Assembly: GCA_017449065.1 (NCBI GenBank)
Contig: JAFSKF010000011.1
Coordinates: 1-45,657, forward strand
DNA length: 45,657 nt
Source of the DNA: Bacteroidales bacterium
GTDB taxonomy: Bacteria > Bacteroidota > Bacteroidia > Bacteroidales > UBA3663
Direction: 5' to 3'
Both the position numbers and the translations under genes were made by a program. Below, one piece after another: positions 25,077 to 34,262 of this stretch (positions are counted from its first letter, which is position 1; each line of letters starts with the position of its first letter). The notes below the pieces were generated by a model. That model was not told the DNA's origin, made no database searches, and was given only the letters and a program-made list of their open reading frames with translations.

Positions 25077-25832
25077 ATGAAGAAAATTGTTTTGATTACC
25101 GGAGCCACCAGCGGTATTGGTCTGGCTTGTGCACGGAAGTTTGCAGAGAACGGCGATAAGCTGATCCTGACTGGACGCAACGAACAGCGGTTGGCAGAGA
25201 TTCGGAAAGAACTGGCAGAAAAAGGTACGGAAGTGCTGACGCTGGCATTTGACGTAAGGGACCGGAAGCAGGCAGAAAAAAGCATCGCCAACCTGCCTGC
25301 CGAGTGGCAGGAGATTGACGTACTGGTGAATAATGCCGGTCTGGCGTTAGGCCTGGAGCCGGAATATAAGGGCAATCCCGACGATTGGGAGACGATGATC
25401 GACACCAACATCAAGGGCCTGCTGACCATGACCCGCCTGATTGTGCCTGGTATGGTGAGCCGCAACCGGGGGCATATCATCAATGTGGGATCGGTGGCAG
25501 GCGATGCCGCCTATGCCGGTGGCAATGTGTATTGTGCCACGAAGTCGGCAGTCAAGGCGCTGACCGACGGACTCCGCATCGATGTTTCGGATACTGCCCT
25601 CCGTGTGACGAACCTGAAACCGGGACTGGTGGAAACCAATTTCAGCAATACACGGTTCCACGGTGATACGGACCGGGCTGCCAATGTCTATAAGGGCATT
25701 GAGCCGCTTACCGGCGACGATATTGCCGATGTGGCTGTCTATGCAGCCAATGCTCCGGCTCACGTGCAGATTGCCGAGGTGCTCATCCTGGCAACCCATC
25801 AGGCCAACGGCACCGTGATAGTGAGAAAGTAG
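25077..25832 (+). CDS. SDR-family NADP-dependent dehydrogenase (YdfG-like)
   Basis: A 251-residue classical short-chain dehydrogenase similar to YdfG-type enzymes that oxidise L-allo-threonine, serine or 3-hydroxy acids. The start at 25077 (MKKIVLITGATSGIG) places the cofactor loop TGATSGIG at residues 8-15; a longer frame back to 24936 would run through the promoter and is rejected. TGRNEQRL suits NADP. Catalytic Ser is in NVGSVAG and Tyr/Lys in VYCATKSA. C-terminal HVQIAEVLILATHQANGT matches the YdfG group. Monocistronic, with its own terminator upstream. Ends 12 bp from the convergent GDSL gene. Confidence 0.88.
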   Translation: MKKIVLITGATSGIGLACARKFAENGDKLILTGRNEQRLAEIRKELAEKGTEVLTLAFDVRDRKQAEKSIANLPAEWQEIDVLVNNAGLALGLEPEYKGNPDDWETMIDTNIKGLLTMTRLIVPGMVSRNRGHIINVGSVAGDAAYAGGNVYCATKSAVKALTDGLRIDVSDTALRVTNLKPGLVETNFSNTRFHGDTDRAANVYKGIEPLTGDDIADVAVYAANAPAHVQIAEVLILATHQANGTVIVRK

Positions 25833-25844
25833 GAAGCAGGTCTT

Positions 25845-26564
25845 TTATCGCCTACGGATTTTGAGTTTGCCGTTGCTCCGATCCAAAAGGATGCGACGGG
25901 CAATCTCTTCTGCAATAATCATGGCTCCGCCCCGTGTGGGATGAATCCGATCCTGAAGCAATTCGGGGAATGGTTTCATCGGGGTGTATAAATCGATGAC
26001 AGGCAGGTTGCGCTGTGCGGCAACGGCCTTGATACGAGGCAACACTTCGTTCTCGATTACAGAATCGCGGATGGTCCAGATCTCTCCGTCAGCCGGAATG
26101 GGCAGACAAAGATAGATGTACGGATGGGAAGGCAACGCCTGAAAAGAATCGATCAGCGCATTCAGGTCCTTCGTAAAATCAGCATGCAGCAACGAATCGT
26201 AAGGCGTCTTCGAATCGTTGGTTCCCAACTTGATGGTAACGATATCCGGATCACTTGCCAATGCCTCGTGGAAACGATGCTTCTTGACCTTCTTGGGCGG
26301 ATTGATGTATGGACGATCGGTTTTGGTCAGCAATGTATGCCCGGACAGACCGAAGTTCATCACCTTATAACCGTCGCCTAACAACTCCTGCAAACGTGCG
26401 GGGTACGACTCCTCAGACTTGTTCTTCAGGCCGTAACCCTCCGTGATGGAATTACCGACGCAGGCCACCCGAATCGTATCGGGTGCCTGCGTCTTATGTT
26501 TGTGCCTTGCCACTGCCGGAACGATCAGCAGCAGGCAAAGTGTCCATGCTAAAAGTTTTTTCAT
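25845..26564 (-). CDS. Secreted SGNH/GDSL-family esterase
   Basis: A 239-residue hydrolase with signal peptide (MKKLLAWTLCLLLIVPAVA, cut near residue 19). SGNH blocks: block I VACVGNSITEG (nucleophile Ser about 39), block II Gly in NFGLSGHT, block III KLGTNDSKT (Asn), block V DRIHPTRGG (Asp and His). It resembles the carbohydrate-esterase or sialate-esterase-like SGNH proteins of Bacteroidetes that remove O-acetyl groups from glycans. It follows the coiled-coil lipoprotein gene by 22 bp and may be co-transcribed with it. Confidence 0.87.
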   Translation of the reverse strand: MKKLLAWTLCLLLIVPAVARHKHKTQAPDTIRVACVGNSITEGYGLKNKSEESYPARLQELLGDGYKVMNFGLSGHTLLTKTDRPYINPPKKVKKHRFHEALASDPDIVTIKLGTNDSKTPYDSLLHADFTKDLNALIDSFQALPSHPYIYLCLPIPADGEIWTIRDSVIENEVLPRIKAVAAQRNLPVIDLYTPMKPFPELLQDRIHPTRGGAMIIAEEIARRILLDRSNGKLKIRRR

Positions 26565-26586
26565 GTCAAAGAATAGGGTTATCCGA

Positions 26587-27423
26587 TTAAAGCTGGATAA
26601 TCAGGTATGGGGAACCCTCCCAGAAAGCAGCAACATCGGTAATGGTCAAAGTGGTGGTACCGTCGTCGTTCTTGGTGAGTGTGTAGCTCTTCTCCGGCTT
26701 CTCGGTAATCATCTTCGGACTCTTCGACTGGATGACCAATTCGGTGACGTCGCGAATATCGATGCTGGTGAAGAGAGATGAGTCGAAATTAGCATAGTTG
26801 GCACGTTTCTTGAATACGCCTTCGGTCAGACCTTTCTCTTTCAAGCCCTTCTTGGTGTCGATGATGTAGTAACCGGTATTGATCACCTCATCCTGAGCGC
26901 GGGCGATATCGAGGAAGTAATCGCGGCTCTCTTCTGCCTGCTGCTTGCTCAGCGACATCATCTGCAGCTGGTTCTTCAGGTCAGCAATGCTGGCGTTCTT
27001 CTTCTCCAACTGGCTCTGCAATTCCGAAATCTGAGCATTCTTCTGCACGATCTGCTCCTGCAAGTTCTCAACCAGTTTCTGCAAGTTCTTGGTGTTGGCA
27101 TTGCTGTTCTTGAGGAGCTGCTTCAAGCTGTCAGCCTCCTGATGCTGCTGAACCATGTGCTGGCGGAAAGTCTCCAGATGGCTCAATACCACTTTCTTGT
27201 CGGTCACATCGTTACCGTTTTCGTCCACGAAGATCATGTTCTCGTCAGCGGCAATCTGATCCATGGCAGTGGATACCGAACGCACCACCATCTCGATCTG
27301 CTCGTTGGCCAACTTGACAGAATCGTTCTCTGCCTTCAGCTGATCGTACTCTGCCTGTGGAACAGTCTTGGTACATGCTGCGAACAAAGCCACGCAGCAG
27401 GCTAAATACAAAACCTTTTTCAT
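26587..27423 (-). CDS. Coiled-coil lipoprotein, possible Cbp1-like adhesin
   Basis: A 278-residue lipoprotein (signal ending LFAAC, Cys16). Long heptad-rich coiled coil at about 24-170 (AEYDQLKAENDSVKLANEQ; LQKLVENLQEQIVQKNAQIS). After it comes a compact C-terminal domain with TGYYIIDTKKGLKEKGL and SYTLTKNDDGTTTLTITDVAAFW. The architecture recalls the Cbp1 collagen-binding glycoprotein adhesins of Bacteroides, but that match is from memory and unverified. It is probably anchored to the outer membrane. Confidence 0.6.
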   Translation of the reverse strand: MKKVLYLACCVALFAACTKTVPQAEYDQLKAENDSVKLANEQIEMVVRSVSTAMDQIAADENMIFVDENGNDVTDKKVVLSHLETFRQHMVQQHQEADSLKQLLKNSNANTKNLQKLVENLQEQIVQKNAQISELQSQLEKKNASIADLKNQLQMMSLSKQQAEESRDYFLDIARAQDEVINTGYYIIDTKKGLKEKGLTEGVFKKRANYANFDSSLFTSIDIRDVTELVIQSKSPKMITEKPEKSYTLTKNDDGTTTLTITDVAAFWEGSPYLIIQL

Positions 27424-27463
27424 TTCTTTTGATGTTAATGTTAGTAATTATGAGTTGTTTCGT

Positions 27464-29134
27464 TTATTTCTTCATTTGCAATCGACCCTGAGAGACTCGC
27501 AGGCCTTTGCTTTCGCCCGACACACGCCGCCCCAGCAGATCGTAGATAACGGAATCTTTGTTTCCTTGTATTTCAACCGCCGTGATCGAAGCACCTCCCC
27601 CGTCGAAGCGGAAAGTGATGATTCCGTCCGTTTCCGAAATGTCGGTAATGGAGTGCTTCGAAAGATTGCTTCCGTCGGAAGCTGCATGATACCAGCTTGC
27701 CACGGGCAGAGAGGTATCGGTAAGCGAAGTATTGTTGCCGGGACCCGGATAGAGATCGCCTTGCAGGCTGGTCGTTGTTGACTTAAACACATTATCAGCC
27801 GGAAAGAAAGTCATGCGCTGATGGTCCGGATCGTCGTTCGGTGTGTTTTCTTTCCAAATGGAATCATTGAAATCGACGTGCGTGATAAGCATACCGTGCG
27901 CCTGATACGGATAGGTGAACCATTGGCGATTCTGACGGTTCTCGAAGAGATAGTACTCATCGGAGGTGTTTTCATGATAGAGAATATATGCCGCAGCTGA
28001 ATCTGCCAGACAAGGCAATGTTACCGTACAGGCCGCTTTCAGTTCCACAGGGTTCAGCCATCCTGCCATCCAGCGTTCGTAGGCCGTATATCCGGCAGGG
28101 ACCTCACCTTTATTGTTCGGACCGTTGTAGGAGCCTGCTGCCATCAGATCCCAATAGGACATACCGAAACCGCCGCTGTAATCGATATCGTAGAAATCAG
28201 GATAACCCAGACAATGCGAAAACTCGTGGCAAGCCGTTCCGATGCCATTGAGAATCGAACCGGACGTTCCTCTCAGTTCACAGGATACCGCATAGGTATC
28301 GATCTTGACCCCATCCAACAGAATAGCACCCGGCCCGCGACCGTATTCCTCCTGCCATTCGCTCAGGGAATATTCATGAGGCCAAGTCAGTTCCGGATGG
28401 GCGGCGCTGACGTTTTCACCATATCCTGCATAGAGCACAAAAACCTGATCGACCTCTCCGTCGCCGTCCCAATCGTATGCCGGGAAATCCACCTCATCAT
28501 CGACCAGCTGACAGGCTTCGACAATCATCTCGTAAGTCAGCGAATCGTTATCCTCCGAGTCGTTCCGTCCGTAATAGGCCAGATCGCGTGACAAGGTGAC
28601 GGGACCCACCACATCGAAGGTCAGGTCGAACAGACCATAGCTCTGTGCGGAAAAATAATCGTGAACCGATCCGATGTGCCCGTATTTGTTGTAGCCTTCC
28701 AGATTGAACTGGTCGAAAATCTCAGACTGCGTACATGTCATCGCTACATCGGAGAAATTAACCAAGATCACGAGTCCTTTCTTGCTACCTGTGAAAGGCG
28801 AGAAAGCATTGTCGGACGGAAGAGCCCTTACCCGACGGACGGCTTGCCGGGATGCACGCTTCCGGTTGATATGCCTTTTGCGGAGAAGTGACTTGTCGTG
28901 AAGCGATGCCAGTTGTCCGTCACAATAAGGCACATAAAAACCGGAAACTTCATCGTAACGCATCGCCTCGCCGTCGGGGGTGACAAAATAATGAAGAAAC
29001 TCATCGCCCACCATCGTTAAGGTCAGCACCGAACCGTCTGGTTGCGTCACCACAAACGGGACGGACTCTGCAGGCACTGCCTGTAAAGACAATGCGACCC
29101 AAGCGCTGACCACGAGGAGCAAGAATCTCTTCAT
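27464..29134 (-). CDS. Secreted M6-family metalloprotease (short paralogue)
   Basis: Zinc protease of 556 residues. Signal peptide (about 1-20), a propeptide-like domain (QPDGSVLTLTMVGDEFLHYF...), then the M6 catalytic domain: TACHEFSHCLGYPDFYD carries HEXXH (303-307), Gly310 and the third ligand Asp313. A calcium-site-like DWDGDGEVDQ lies at 221-230. The C-terminus ends in YDLLGRRV...GRLQMKK, like the short T9SS-type sorting motifs of Prevotella proteins. Secreted or surface-bound. Closely related along its length to the 801-residue protease at 29610-32015, with rpiB between them. Confidence 0.88.
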   Translation of the reverse strand: MKRFLLLVVSAWVALSLQAVPAESVPFVVTQPDGSVLTLTMVGDEFLHYFVTPDGEAMRYDEVSGFYVPYCDGQLASLHDKSLLRKRHINRKRASRQAVRRVRALPSDNAFSPFTGSKKGLVILVNFSDVAMTCTQSEIFDQFNLEGYNKYGHIGSVHDYFSAQSYGLFDLTFDVVGPVTLSRDLAYYGRNDSEDNDSLTYEMIVEACQLVDDEVDFPAYDWDGDGEVDQVFVLYAGYGENVSAAHPELTWPHEYSLSEWQEEYGRGPGAILLDGVKIDTYAVSCELRGTSGSILNGIGTACHEFSHCLGYPDFYDIDYSGGFGMSYWDLMAAGSYNGPNNKGEVPAGYTAYERWMAGWLNPVELKAACTVTLPCLADSAAAYILYHENTSDEYYLFENRQNRQWFTYPYQAHGMLITHVDFNDSIWKENTPNDDPDHQRMTFFPADNVFKSTTTSLQGDLYPGPGNNTSLTDTSLPVASWYHAASDGSNLSKHSITDISETDGIITFRFDGGGASITAVEIQGNKDSVIYDLLGRRVSGESKGLRVSQGRLQMKK

Positions 29135-29140
29135 TTCAAT

Positions 29141-29590
29141 TTATTGCTGCGAAACCGGAATGGCGGCAATGCGCTGTTCGTGGCGCCCGCCCGCAAACTC
29201 GGTGTTCAGAAATTCATCAAGACACTTCCGACAGGTTTCTTCATCGATGAAGCGACCTGGGAAAACAATCACGTTGGCATTGTTGTGTTCGCGAATCAGA
29301 TGAGCAATTTCCGGACGCCATACCAGACCTGCACGGATAGACTGGTGCTTGTTCAGGGTCATCGAAATGCCCTCTCCGGAACCGCACATAGCAATACCGG
29401 GATAAACCTCACCCTTCTCGATACCCTCAGCCAACGCATGACCATAGGTGGCATAATTGCACGATTCCTCGGTATAGGTTCCGTAATCCTTATAAGGAAT
29501 ACCCTTCTCGTCCAGATACTTCTTAACAAACTGCTTCAAAGGAAAAGCAGCGTGATCGCTTGCCAATCCGATTGCGTTTTTGATTTCCAT
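29141..29590 (-). CDS. rpiB: Ribose-5-phosphate isomerase B
   Basis: A 149-residue RpiB/LacAB protein interconverting ribulose-5-P and ribose-5-P in the pentose phosphate pathway. Features: GLASDHAAFPLK (phosphate/substrate), catalytic Cys69 in AMCGSGEGIS, and His102 in REHNNANVIVFPGR. Length is normal. It is functionally linked to transketolase at 32078-34102, but the 801-residue protease gene lies between the two. Only 6 bp separates it from the downstream protease gene. Confidence 0.93.
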   Translation of the reverse strand: MEIKNAIGLASDHAAFPLKQFVKKYLDEKGIPYKDYGTYTEESCNYATYGHALAEGIEKGEVYPGIAMCGSGEGISMTLNKHQSIRAGLVWRPEIAHLIREHNNANVIVFPGRFIDEETCRKCLDEFLNTEFAGGRHEQRIAAIPVSQQ

Positions 29591-29609
29591 ATTGGTTATT
29601 GTTTTGTAG

Positions 29610-32015
29610 TTATTTGATGAAGATAATCTTTCCTTGCTGAACCGAAAGTCCCTGACGGTTGCCTGTTACGGGGCGTCCCATCAGATCGAAGCCGGCAGCA
29701 GTGCGAGGCTGCTCCAACTGCAGGGTCGTGATTCCCGTTGAACCTGCCACCTCTACCGAAACGCTCTCGCTCCAGGCAGAATTTGCCGTTCCATTGGAGG
29801 CACGTACCGAGATTTCGTAGATATAACCCGGCTCCAGCGCTGTCAGCCGGTAGTTGGTATCGGTCAGCCCGTCGACTTGGGATGTCTCGGAAACACTTCC
29901 GGCAATCATCTCTATCGAAGAGACATAGACACGCTTGGTGGGCGTGATGGTGAGTTTGCAGCCGGGTTCCGCCTTGCTGAACACAACGGTCTGCTCGGTC
30001 CCCGTCGCCTCGACCTCCTGCGTTTCCAGAACCTCGCCGGAAGCATTTGCCAATCCGAGGGTCACGATATGGCTATCGTTTCCGTAGGGCGTCAGCACGA
30101 TATTTACGGTCAGTTTTCCGGAAACCGCCATGCCCGGAGAGGTCAGATAACCGCCTTTCGAATTACCGACCTTTGCACCATAGAGTCCGCGATAGACATG
30201 ACTGCCGGTCCACCCCGGATAGGTCATAAAATTGCCCAATATGTTCGAAACATCTACATTCGAATCCGAATTATAGTGCATCATCTGCATCGATTCGCTG
30301 AGTACCGTTCCGAGACTTTCTCCGCCGGAAATATCTTTCTTGGTTACGAGCAGGCTGTAGGAAGTGGCCTCCTCAACCGCATTCCAAGCGATGGACAGTG
30401 CGGTTTTTTCCTCGTTCAGCACAGCTTCCGAGATGACGGGAGCGTCCAGTTTCACACCGCCATCGAACCGGAAGGTGATTACTCCATTCGACTCCGTAAT
30501 CTGGTCGATGGTGTGATTCAGATATTTCTTACCGTCGGAGTTGGCATTATAGAACGTTGCAGCAGGCTTCGAAGTGTTCGACAACGTGGTGTTCGTGTTT
30601 CTGCCGGGATAAGGATCGCCCATCAGACCGTAGCTCGTATAAGTGAAGGTTCCGTCAGCTGGCACAAAGGTCATACGCTGGTGGTTCTCGTCGTTGTTGA
30701 CCGAGTTCTCGTACCAGGCATCTTCATTGTAATCGACGTGCGTAACCAGCATGCCATGTGCTGATGACGGGAAAGAGTACCAGTTCTTGTTCTGACGGTT
30801 CTCCAACAGATAGAATTCGTTGTCGTTCGCCTGATTGTAAATAACGTAGGCAACTGCAGTATCCGCCAGACAAGGCAGTTCGTAGTAACCCGGCTCGGTC
30901 AGTTCAATCGGAGAAAGCCAACCGGCAAACCAACGCTCGTAGGCGGTATATCCTGCCGGCTGTTCACCGATAGATTCCTTACCGTTGTAACTGCCGGCAT
31001 CCATCACGTCCCAGTATGACATACCGAAGCCGTCACCGCCGCCGGTATCGTAGAAGTCAGGATAGCCCAAGCAGTGCGAAAACTCGTGGCAGGCAGTACC
31101 GATTCCGTCCAAAGTGGTACCGGTATCGTTTGCCAACTCGCTGGAACAGGCGTAAGTATCGATTTTCACACCGTCCAAAAAGAGGGCACCGGAACCATCG
31201 CCATAATACTGACCGGCGGACAGGCTCCATTCGTGCTGCCAGATCACATCCGGCATTACTTCTTGTACGTCGGACGCTTCACCGTAACCTGCATAGACAA
31301 TGAAGACCTGATCCACTTCGCCGTCACCATCCCAGTCGTAATCCGCATAGTTCACGTAGGAGTCTGCCAGACGGATGGCTTCTCCGGCCATCGTTGCCGG
31401 ATACATGTCATTACCTTCCTTATCGTTCTCCCCGTAATAGGACATATTCTGCGACAAGGTCACAGGCCCCACCACATCGAAATCGATGCTCAAGGCACCA
31501 TAGCTCTGATCCAGGAAATAATCGTGAACGGAGCCATGATGGTTGTTCTTCGAATAGCCCGACTGGTTGAACGCGGCTTCAAATTCTGAAACGGGATAGA
31601 TGATCGACTTATCAGCATAATTGGCCAGTACGACCAGTCCCTTCTTTTTTCCGGACAAGCCGGAAGGCTGTTCGCCCACTTCGCGGACAGCTGCGCTATT
31701 GGCAACGCCCCGATGCTGCGGCTTAAAGGCACGGTTGTTTTTGCCCAAATGCAGAAAGGCTCTGCGCTGTTCCGCCTTTTCAGACAATATATCGAAAGCC
31801 TCTTTCTCAAAAGGCTTAAATTCGTTCGTGTTGGCATCCTTGTACATGGCTACGCCATCGGATGTTCTGAAATAATGGAAATGCTCGTCACCGACCTTGA
31901 CGAGTGTCAATGTCGTTCCGTCTGACTGTTTTACAGTAAAAGGCTTTACCTGCACCTGACGAGCAAAAGCACAAGCTATACTACAGAATAAGAGTGTTAA
32001 TAGAAATTTTTTCAT
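29610..32015 (-). CDS. Secreted M6-family metalloprotease with C-terminal extension
   Basis: An 801-residue zinc protease: signal peptide (about 1-18), propeptide (SDGTTLTLVKVGDEHFHYF), catalytic domain with TACHEFSHCLGYPDFYD (HEXXH at 310-314) and DWDGDGEVDQ. After about residue 505 it has about 250 extra residues: a fibronectin-III-like domain (APVISEAVLNEEKTALSIAW, closing with YIYEISVRASNG) split by a jelly-roll-like insert. The end is FDLMGRPV...GKIIFIK, a short sorting-like motif. It is the longer sibling of the protease at 27464-29134. Probable target: host or dietary proteins at the cell surface; no substrate can be read. Confidence 0.88.
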   Translation of the reverse strand: MKKFLLTLLFCSIACAFARQVQVKPFTVKQSDGTTLTLVKVGDEHFHYFRTSDGVAMYKDANTNEFKPFEKEAFDILSEKAEQRRAFLHLGKNNRAFKPQHRGVANSAAVREVGEQPSGLSGKKKGLVVLANYADKSIIYPVSEFEAAFNQSGYSKNNHHGSVHDYFLDQSYGALSIDFDVVGPVTLSQNMSYYGENDKEGNDMYPATMAGEAIRLADSYVNYADYDWDGDGEVDQVFIVYAGYGEASDVQEVMPDVIWQHEWSLSAGQYYGDGSGALFLDGVKIDTYACSSELANDTGTTLDGIGTACHEFSHCLGYPDFYDTGGGDGFGMSYWDVMDAGSYNGKESIGEQPAGYTAYERWFAGWLSPIELTEPGYYELPCLADTAVAYVIYNQANDNEFYLLENRQNKNWYSFPSSAHGMLVTHVDYNEDAWYENSVNNDENHQRMTFVPADGTFTYTSYGLMGDPYPGRNTNTTLSNTSKPAATFYNANSDGKKYLNHTIDQITESNGVITFRFDGGVKLDAPVISEAVLNEEKTALSIAWNAVEEATSYSLLVTKKDISGGESLGTVLSESMQMMHYNSDSNVDVSNILGNFMTYPGWTGSHVYRGLYGAKVGNSKGGYLTSPGMAVSGKLTVNIVLTPYGNDSHIVTLGLANASGEVLETQEVEATGTEQTVVFSKAEPGCKLTITPTKRVYVSSIEMIAGSVSETSQVDGLTDTNYRLTALEPGYIYEISVRASNGTANSAWSESVSVEVAGSTGITTLQLEQPRTAAGFDLMGRPVTGNRQGLSVQQGKIIFIK

Positions 32016-32021
32016 TTTTAT

Positions 32022-32063
32022 AAAAAATACAAAGGCCAGAGGACCCTCCCCCAGCCTTTGTAT
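32022..32063 (-). terminator. Intrinsic terminator after tkt
   Basis: On the minus strand ATACAAAGGC (32063-32054) pairs with GCCTTTGTAT (32036-32027), followed by T-rich sequence. It closes the tkt transcript just before the protease gene, so the protease-rpiB-protease genes need read-through or a promoter I could not find. Confidence 0.8.
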
Positions 32064-32077
32064 ATCATATAGGGAAT

Positions 32078-34102
32078 TTACTTCTGGCTCTTGAGCATGT
32101 TCTTCACCTGAGTATAGACATTCTCACCTGTGAAACCGAGTTTCTCGTCGAGCACCTTGTAAGGAGCAGAGAATCCGAAGCTGTTCAGACCCCAAACCTC
32201 ACCATCGGCACCGACAAGGCCTTCCAATGTGCAAGGCAGACCGGCGGTCATACCGAACTTAGGCTTGCCGGCAGGAAGAATCTGACGCTGGTATGTCTTA
32301 GGCTGACGACGGAACAGACCCTCGGAAGGAACGCTCACGATGCGGCACTTGATGCCTTCTTCGCGCAACATCTCTGCACCGGCCACCAAGGTTGAAACCT
32401 CTGAACCGCTTGCCAACAGAATCACGTCAAAGTCTTCGTCGGAACCGGCTACGATGTAAGCACCCTTTTCTGCCTGTGTGTAATCGGTACCCTCAGGCAA
32501 AGTCTTGATGTTCTGGCGAGAGAAGATAAGGGCTGTTGGTCCATAAACATTCTCCATAGCCATCTTCCACGACTGGGTGGTCTCGTCGCTATCAGCAGGA
32601 CGGAGCACCAACATGGCATTGCGACCCTTGTGCGTCTTGAGTTTCTCCATCAGGCGGATCTGTGCTTCCTGCTCAACCGGCTCGTGAGTAGGTCCGTCTT
32701 CGCCTACACGGAATGCATCGTGCGTCCAGATGAACTTCACTGGGAGTTCCATCAAGGCTGCCATACGAACTGCTGGTTTCATATAATCGGAGAACACGAA
32801 GAAGGTACCGCAAGCAGGAATAACGCCGCCATGCAGAGCCATACCGATACATACACAAGCCATTGTCAACTCGGCAACGCCTGCCTGGAAGAATGCACCT
32901 GAGAAGTCGCCACGCTCCATCGCCTTGGTCTGCTTCAGGAAACCATCGGTCTTGTCGGAGTTCGAAAGGTCGGCAGAAGCACAAACCATGTTCGGAACCT
33001 GCTGTGCCAACTGAGCCAGCACGGCAGCAGAGGCATTACGGGTAGCGTCATCCTTTTTCTGCTCCACCTTGCTCCAGTCGATCGAAGGAGCCTTGCCGCT
33101 GAACCATTCCTTCAGGAGACGGGCTTTCTCCGGATTCTGTGCTGCCCATTCTGCTTTCTTGGCATACTTGGCATCCATGATCTTACGGAGTTCTGCACGA
33201 CGCTGGGTATAGAGTTTCTTCACTTCAGGGAAGATCTGGAACGGATTCTCAGGATCACCGCCCAGGTTCTTAATCGTATTTACGAAAGCATCGCCGCCTA
33301 AAGGAGCACCGTGGGTCTTGCAGTTACGTTCGTAGCTGGTACCGTCAGCCTTGATGGCGCCCTTACCCATGATACATTTACCGATGATCAGGGTTGGCTT
33401 GCCCTTGGTAACCTTGGCGATATTCAGTGCGCCGCGAATCTGCTCCACGTCGTTACCGTTGATTTCGATTACATTCCAGCCCCAAGCACGATACTTGGCT
33501 GCTGTATCTTCTGCAGTTACCACCTTACACTCGGTAGAAAGCTGGATATCGTTGGAATCGTAGAACATGATGAGGTTATCCAAGCCCAAAGTGCCGGCAA
33601 TACGGCCTGTGCCCTGAGAAATCTCCTCCTGGATGCCACCGTCGGAAATATAAGCGTAGATCTTGTGATTCATCACCTCCTCGCCCAACAAAGCAGCCAA
33701 ATGCTTCTCAGCAATGGCAGCACCGACAGCGTAAGCGTGACCCTGACCTAAAGGACCGGATGTATTCTCGATACCGCGCTTCACTTCGAGTTCCGGGTGT
33801 CCGGTTACCGGACTTCCCCACTGACGCAAAGTCTGCAGTTCGTCGGTGGTGAACTTTCCTGCCAGGCAAAGCTGGGCATAAAGCATAGGAGCCATGTGGC
33901 CGGGATCGAGGAAGAAACGATCACGACCCTCAAAAGCCATGTTCTTGGGATCATATTCAAGGTACTCGCTAAAAAGCACATTAATGAAGTCGGCGCCACC
34001 CATGGCACCACCCGGATGTCCGCTCTTAGCCTTCTCGACGGCAGCTGCGGCAAGGATACGGATATTGTCCGCAGCCTTATTCATCAAAGCGACTGAATTC
34101 AT
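32078..34102 (-). CDS. tkt: Transketolase
   Basis: A 674-residue thiamine-diphosphate enzyme of the non-oxidative pentose phosphate pathway. It shows the TPP/Mg region ISDGGIQEEISQGT, SGHPGGAMGGADF at the N-terminus, GPLGQGHAYAVG, and the pyrimidine-binding domain with THDAFRVGEDGPTHEPVEQ. C-terminal domain with GMTAGLPCTLEGLVG. Length is normal. Own promoter at 34188-34218 and a terminator after it. Confidence 0.96.
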   Translation of the reverse strand: MNSVALMNKAADNIRILAAAAVEKAKSGHPGGAMGGADFINVLFSEYLEYDPKNMAFEGRDRFFLDPGHMAPMLYAQLCLAGKFTTDELQTLRQWGSPVTGHPELEVKRGIENTSGPLGQGHAYAVGAAIAEKHLAALLGEEVMNHKIYAYISDGGIQEEISQGTGRIAGTLGLDNLIMFYDSNDIQLSTECKVVTAEDTAAKYRAWGWNVIEINGNDVEQIRGALNIAKVTKGKPTLIIGKCIMGKGAIKADGTSYERNCKTHGAPLGGDAFVNTIKNLGGDPENPFQIFPEVKKLYTQRRAELRKIMDAKYAKKAEWAAQNPEKARLLKEWFSGKAPSIDWSKVEQKKDDATRNASAAVLAQLAQQVPNMVCASADLSNSDKTDGFLKQTKAMERGDFSGAFFQAGVAELTMACVCIGMALHGGVIPACGTFFVFSDYMKPAVRMAALMELPVKFIWTHDAFRVGEDGPTHEPVEQEAQIRLMEKLKTHKGRNAMLVLRPADSDETTQSWKMAMENVYGPTALIFSRQNIKTLPEGTDYTQAEKGAYIVAGSDEDFDVILLASGSEVSTLVAGAEMLREEGIKCRIVSVPSEGLFRRQPKTYQRQILPAGKPKFGMTAGLPCTLEGLVGADGEVWGLNSFGFSAPYKVLDEKLGFTGENVYTQVKNMLKSQK

Positions 34103-34187
34103 GTTCTTCGATTTTTATGATTTAACAAAAAGATAATATAGATATTGAATAGATAAGTAAGTCAAATAACAAATTGTTACGATGTTG

Positions 34188-34218
34188 CAAAAATAGGAAA
34201 ATAATTTCATACGCCAAA
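34188..34218 (-). promoter_or_regulatory. tkt promoter
   Basis: Minus strand TTTG (34218-34215), 19-bp spacer, TATTTTTG (34195-34188), matching the Bacteroidetes promoter. It leaves a 5' leader of about 80 nt before the tkt ATG. Confidence 0.75.
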
Positions 34219-34262
34219 ATTTTTAGCGCATTTTTTGCACATGGTTGCACAAAACCTGCCAA

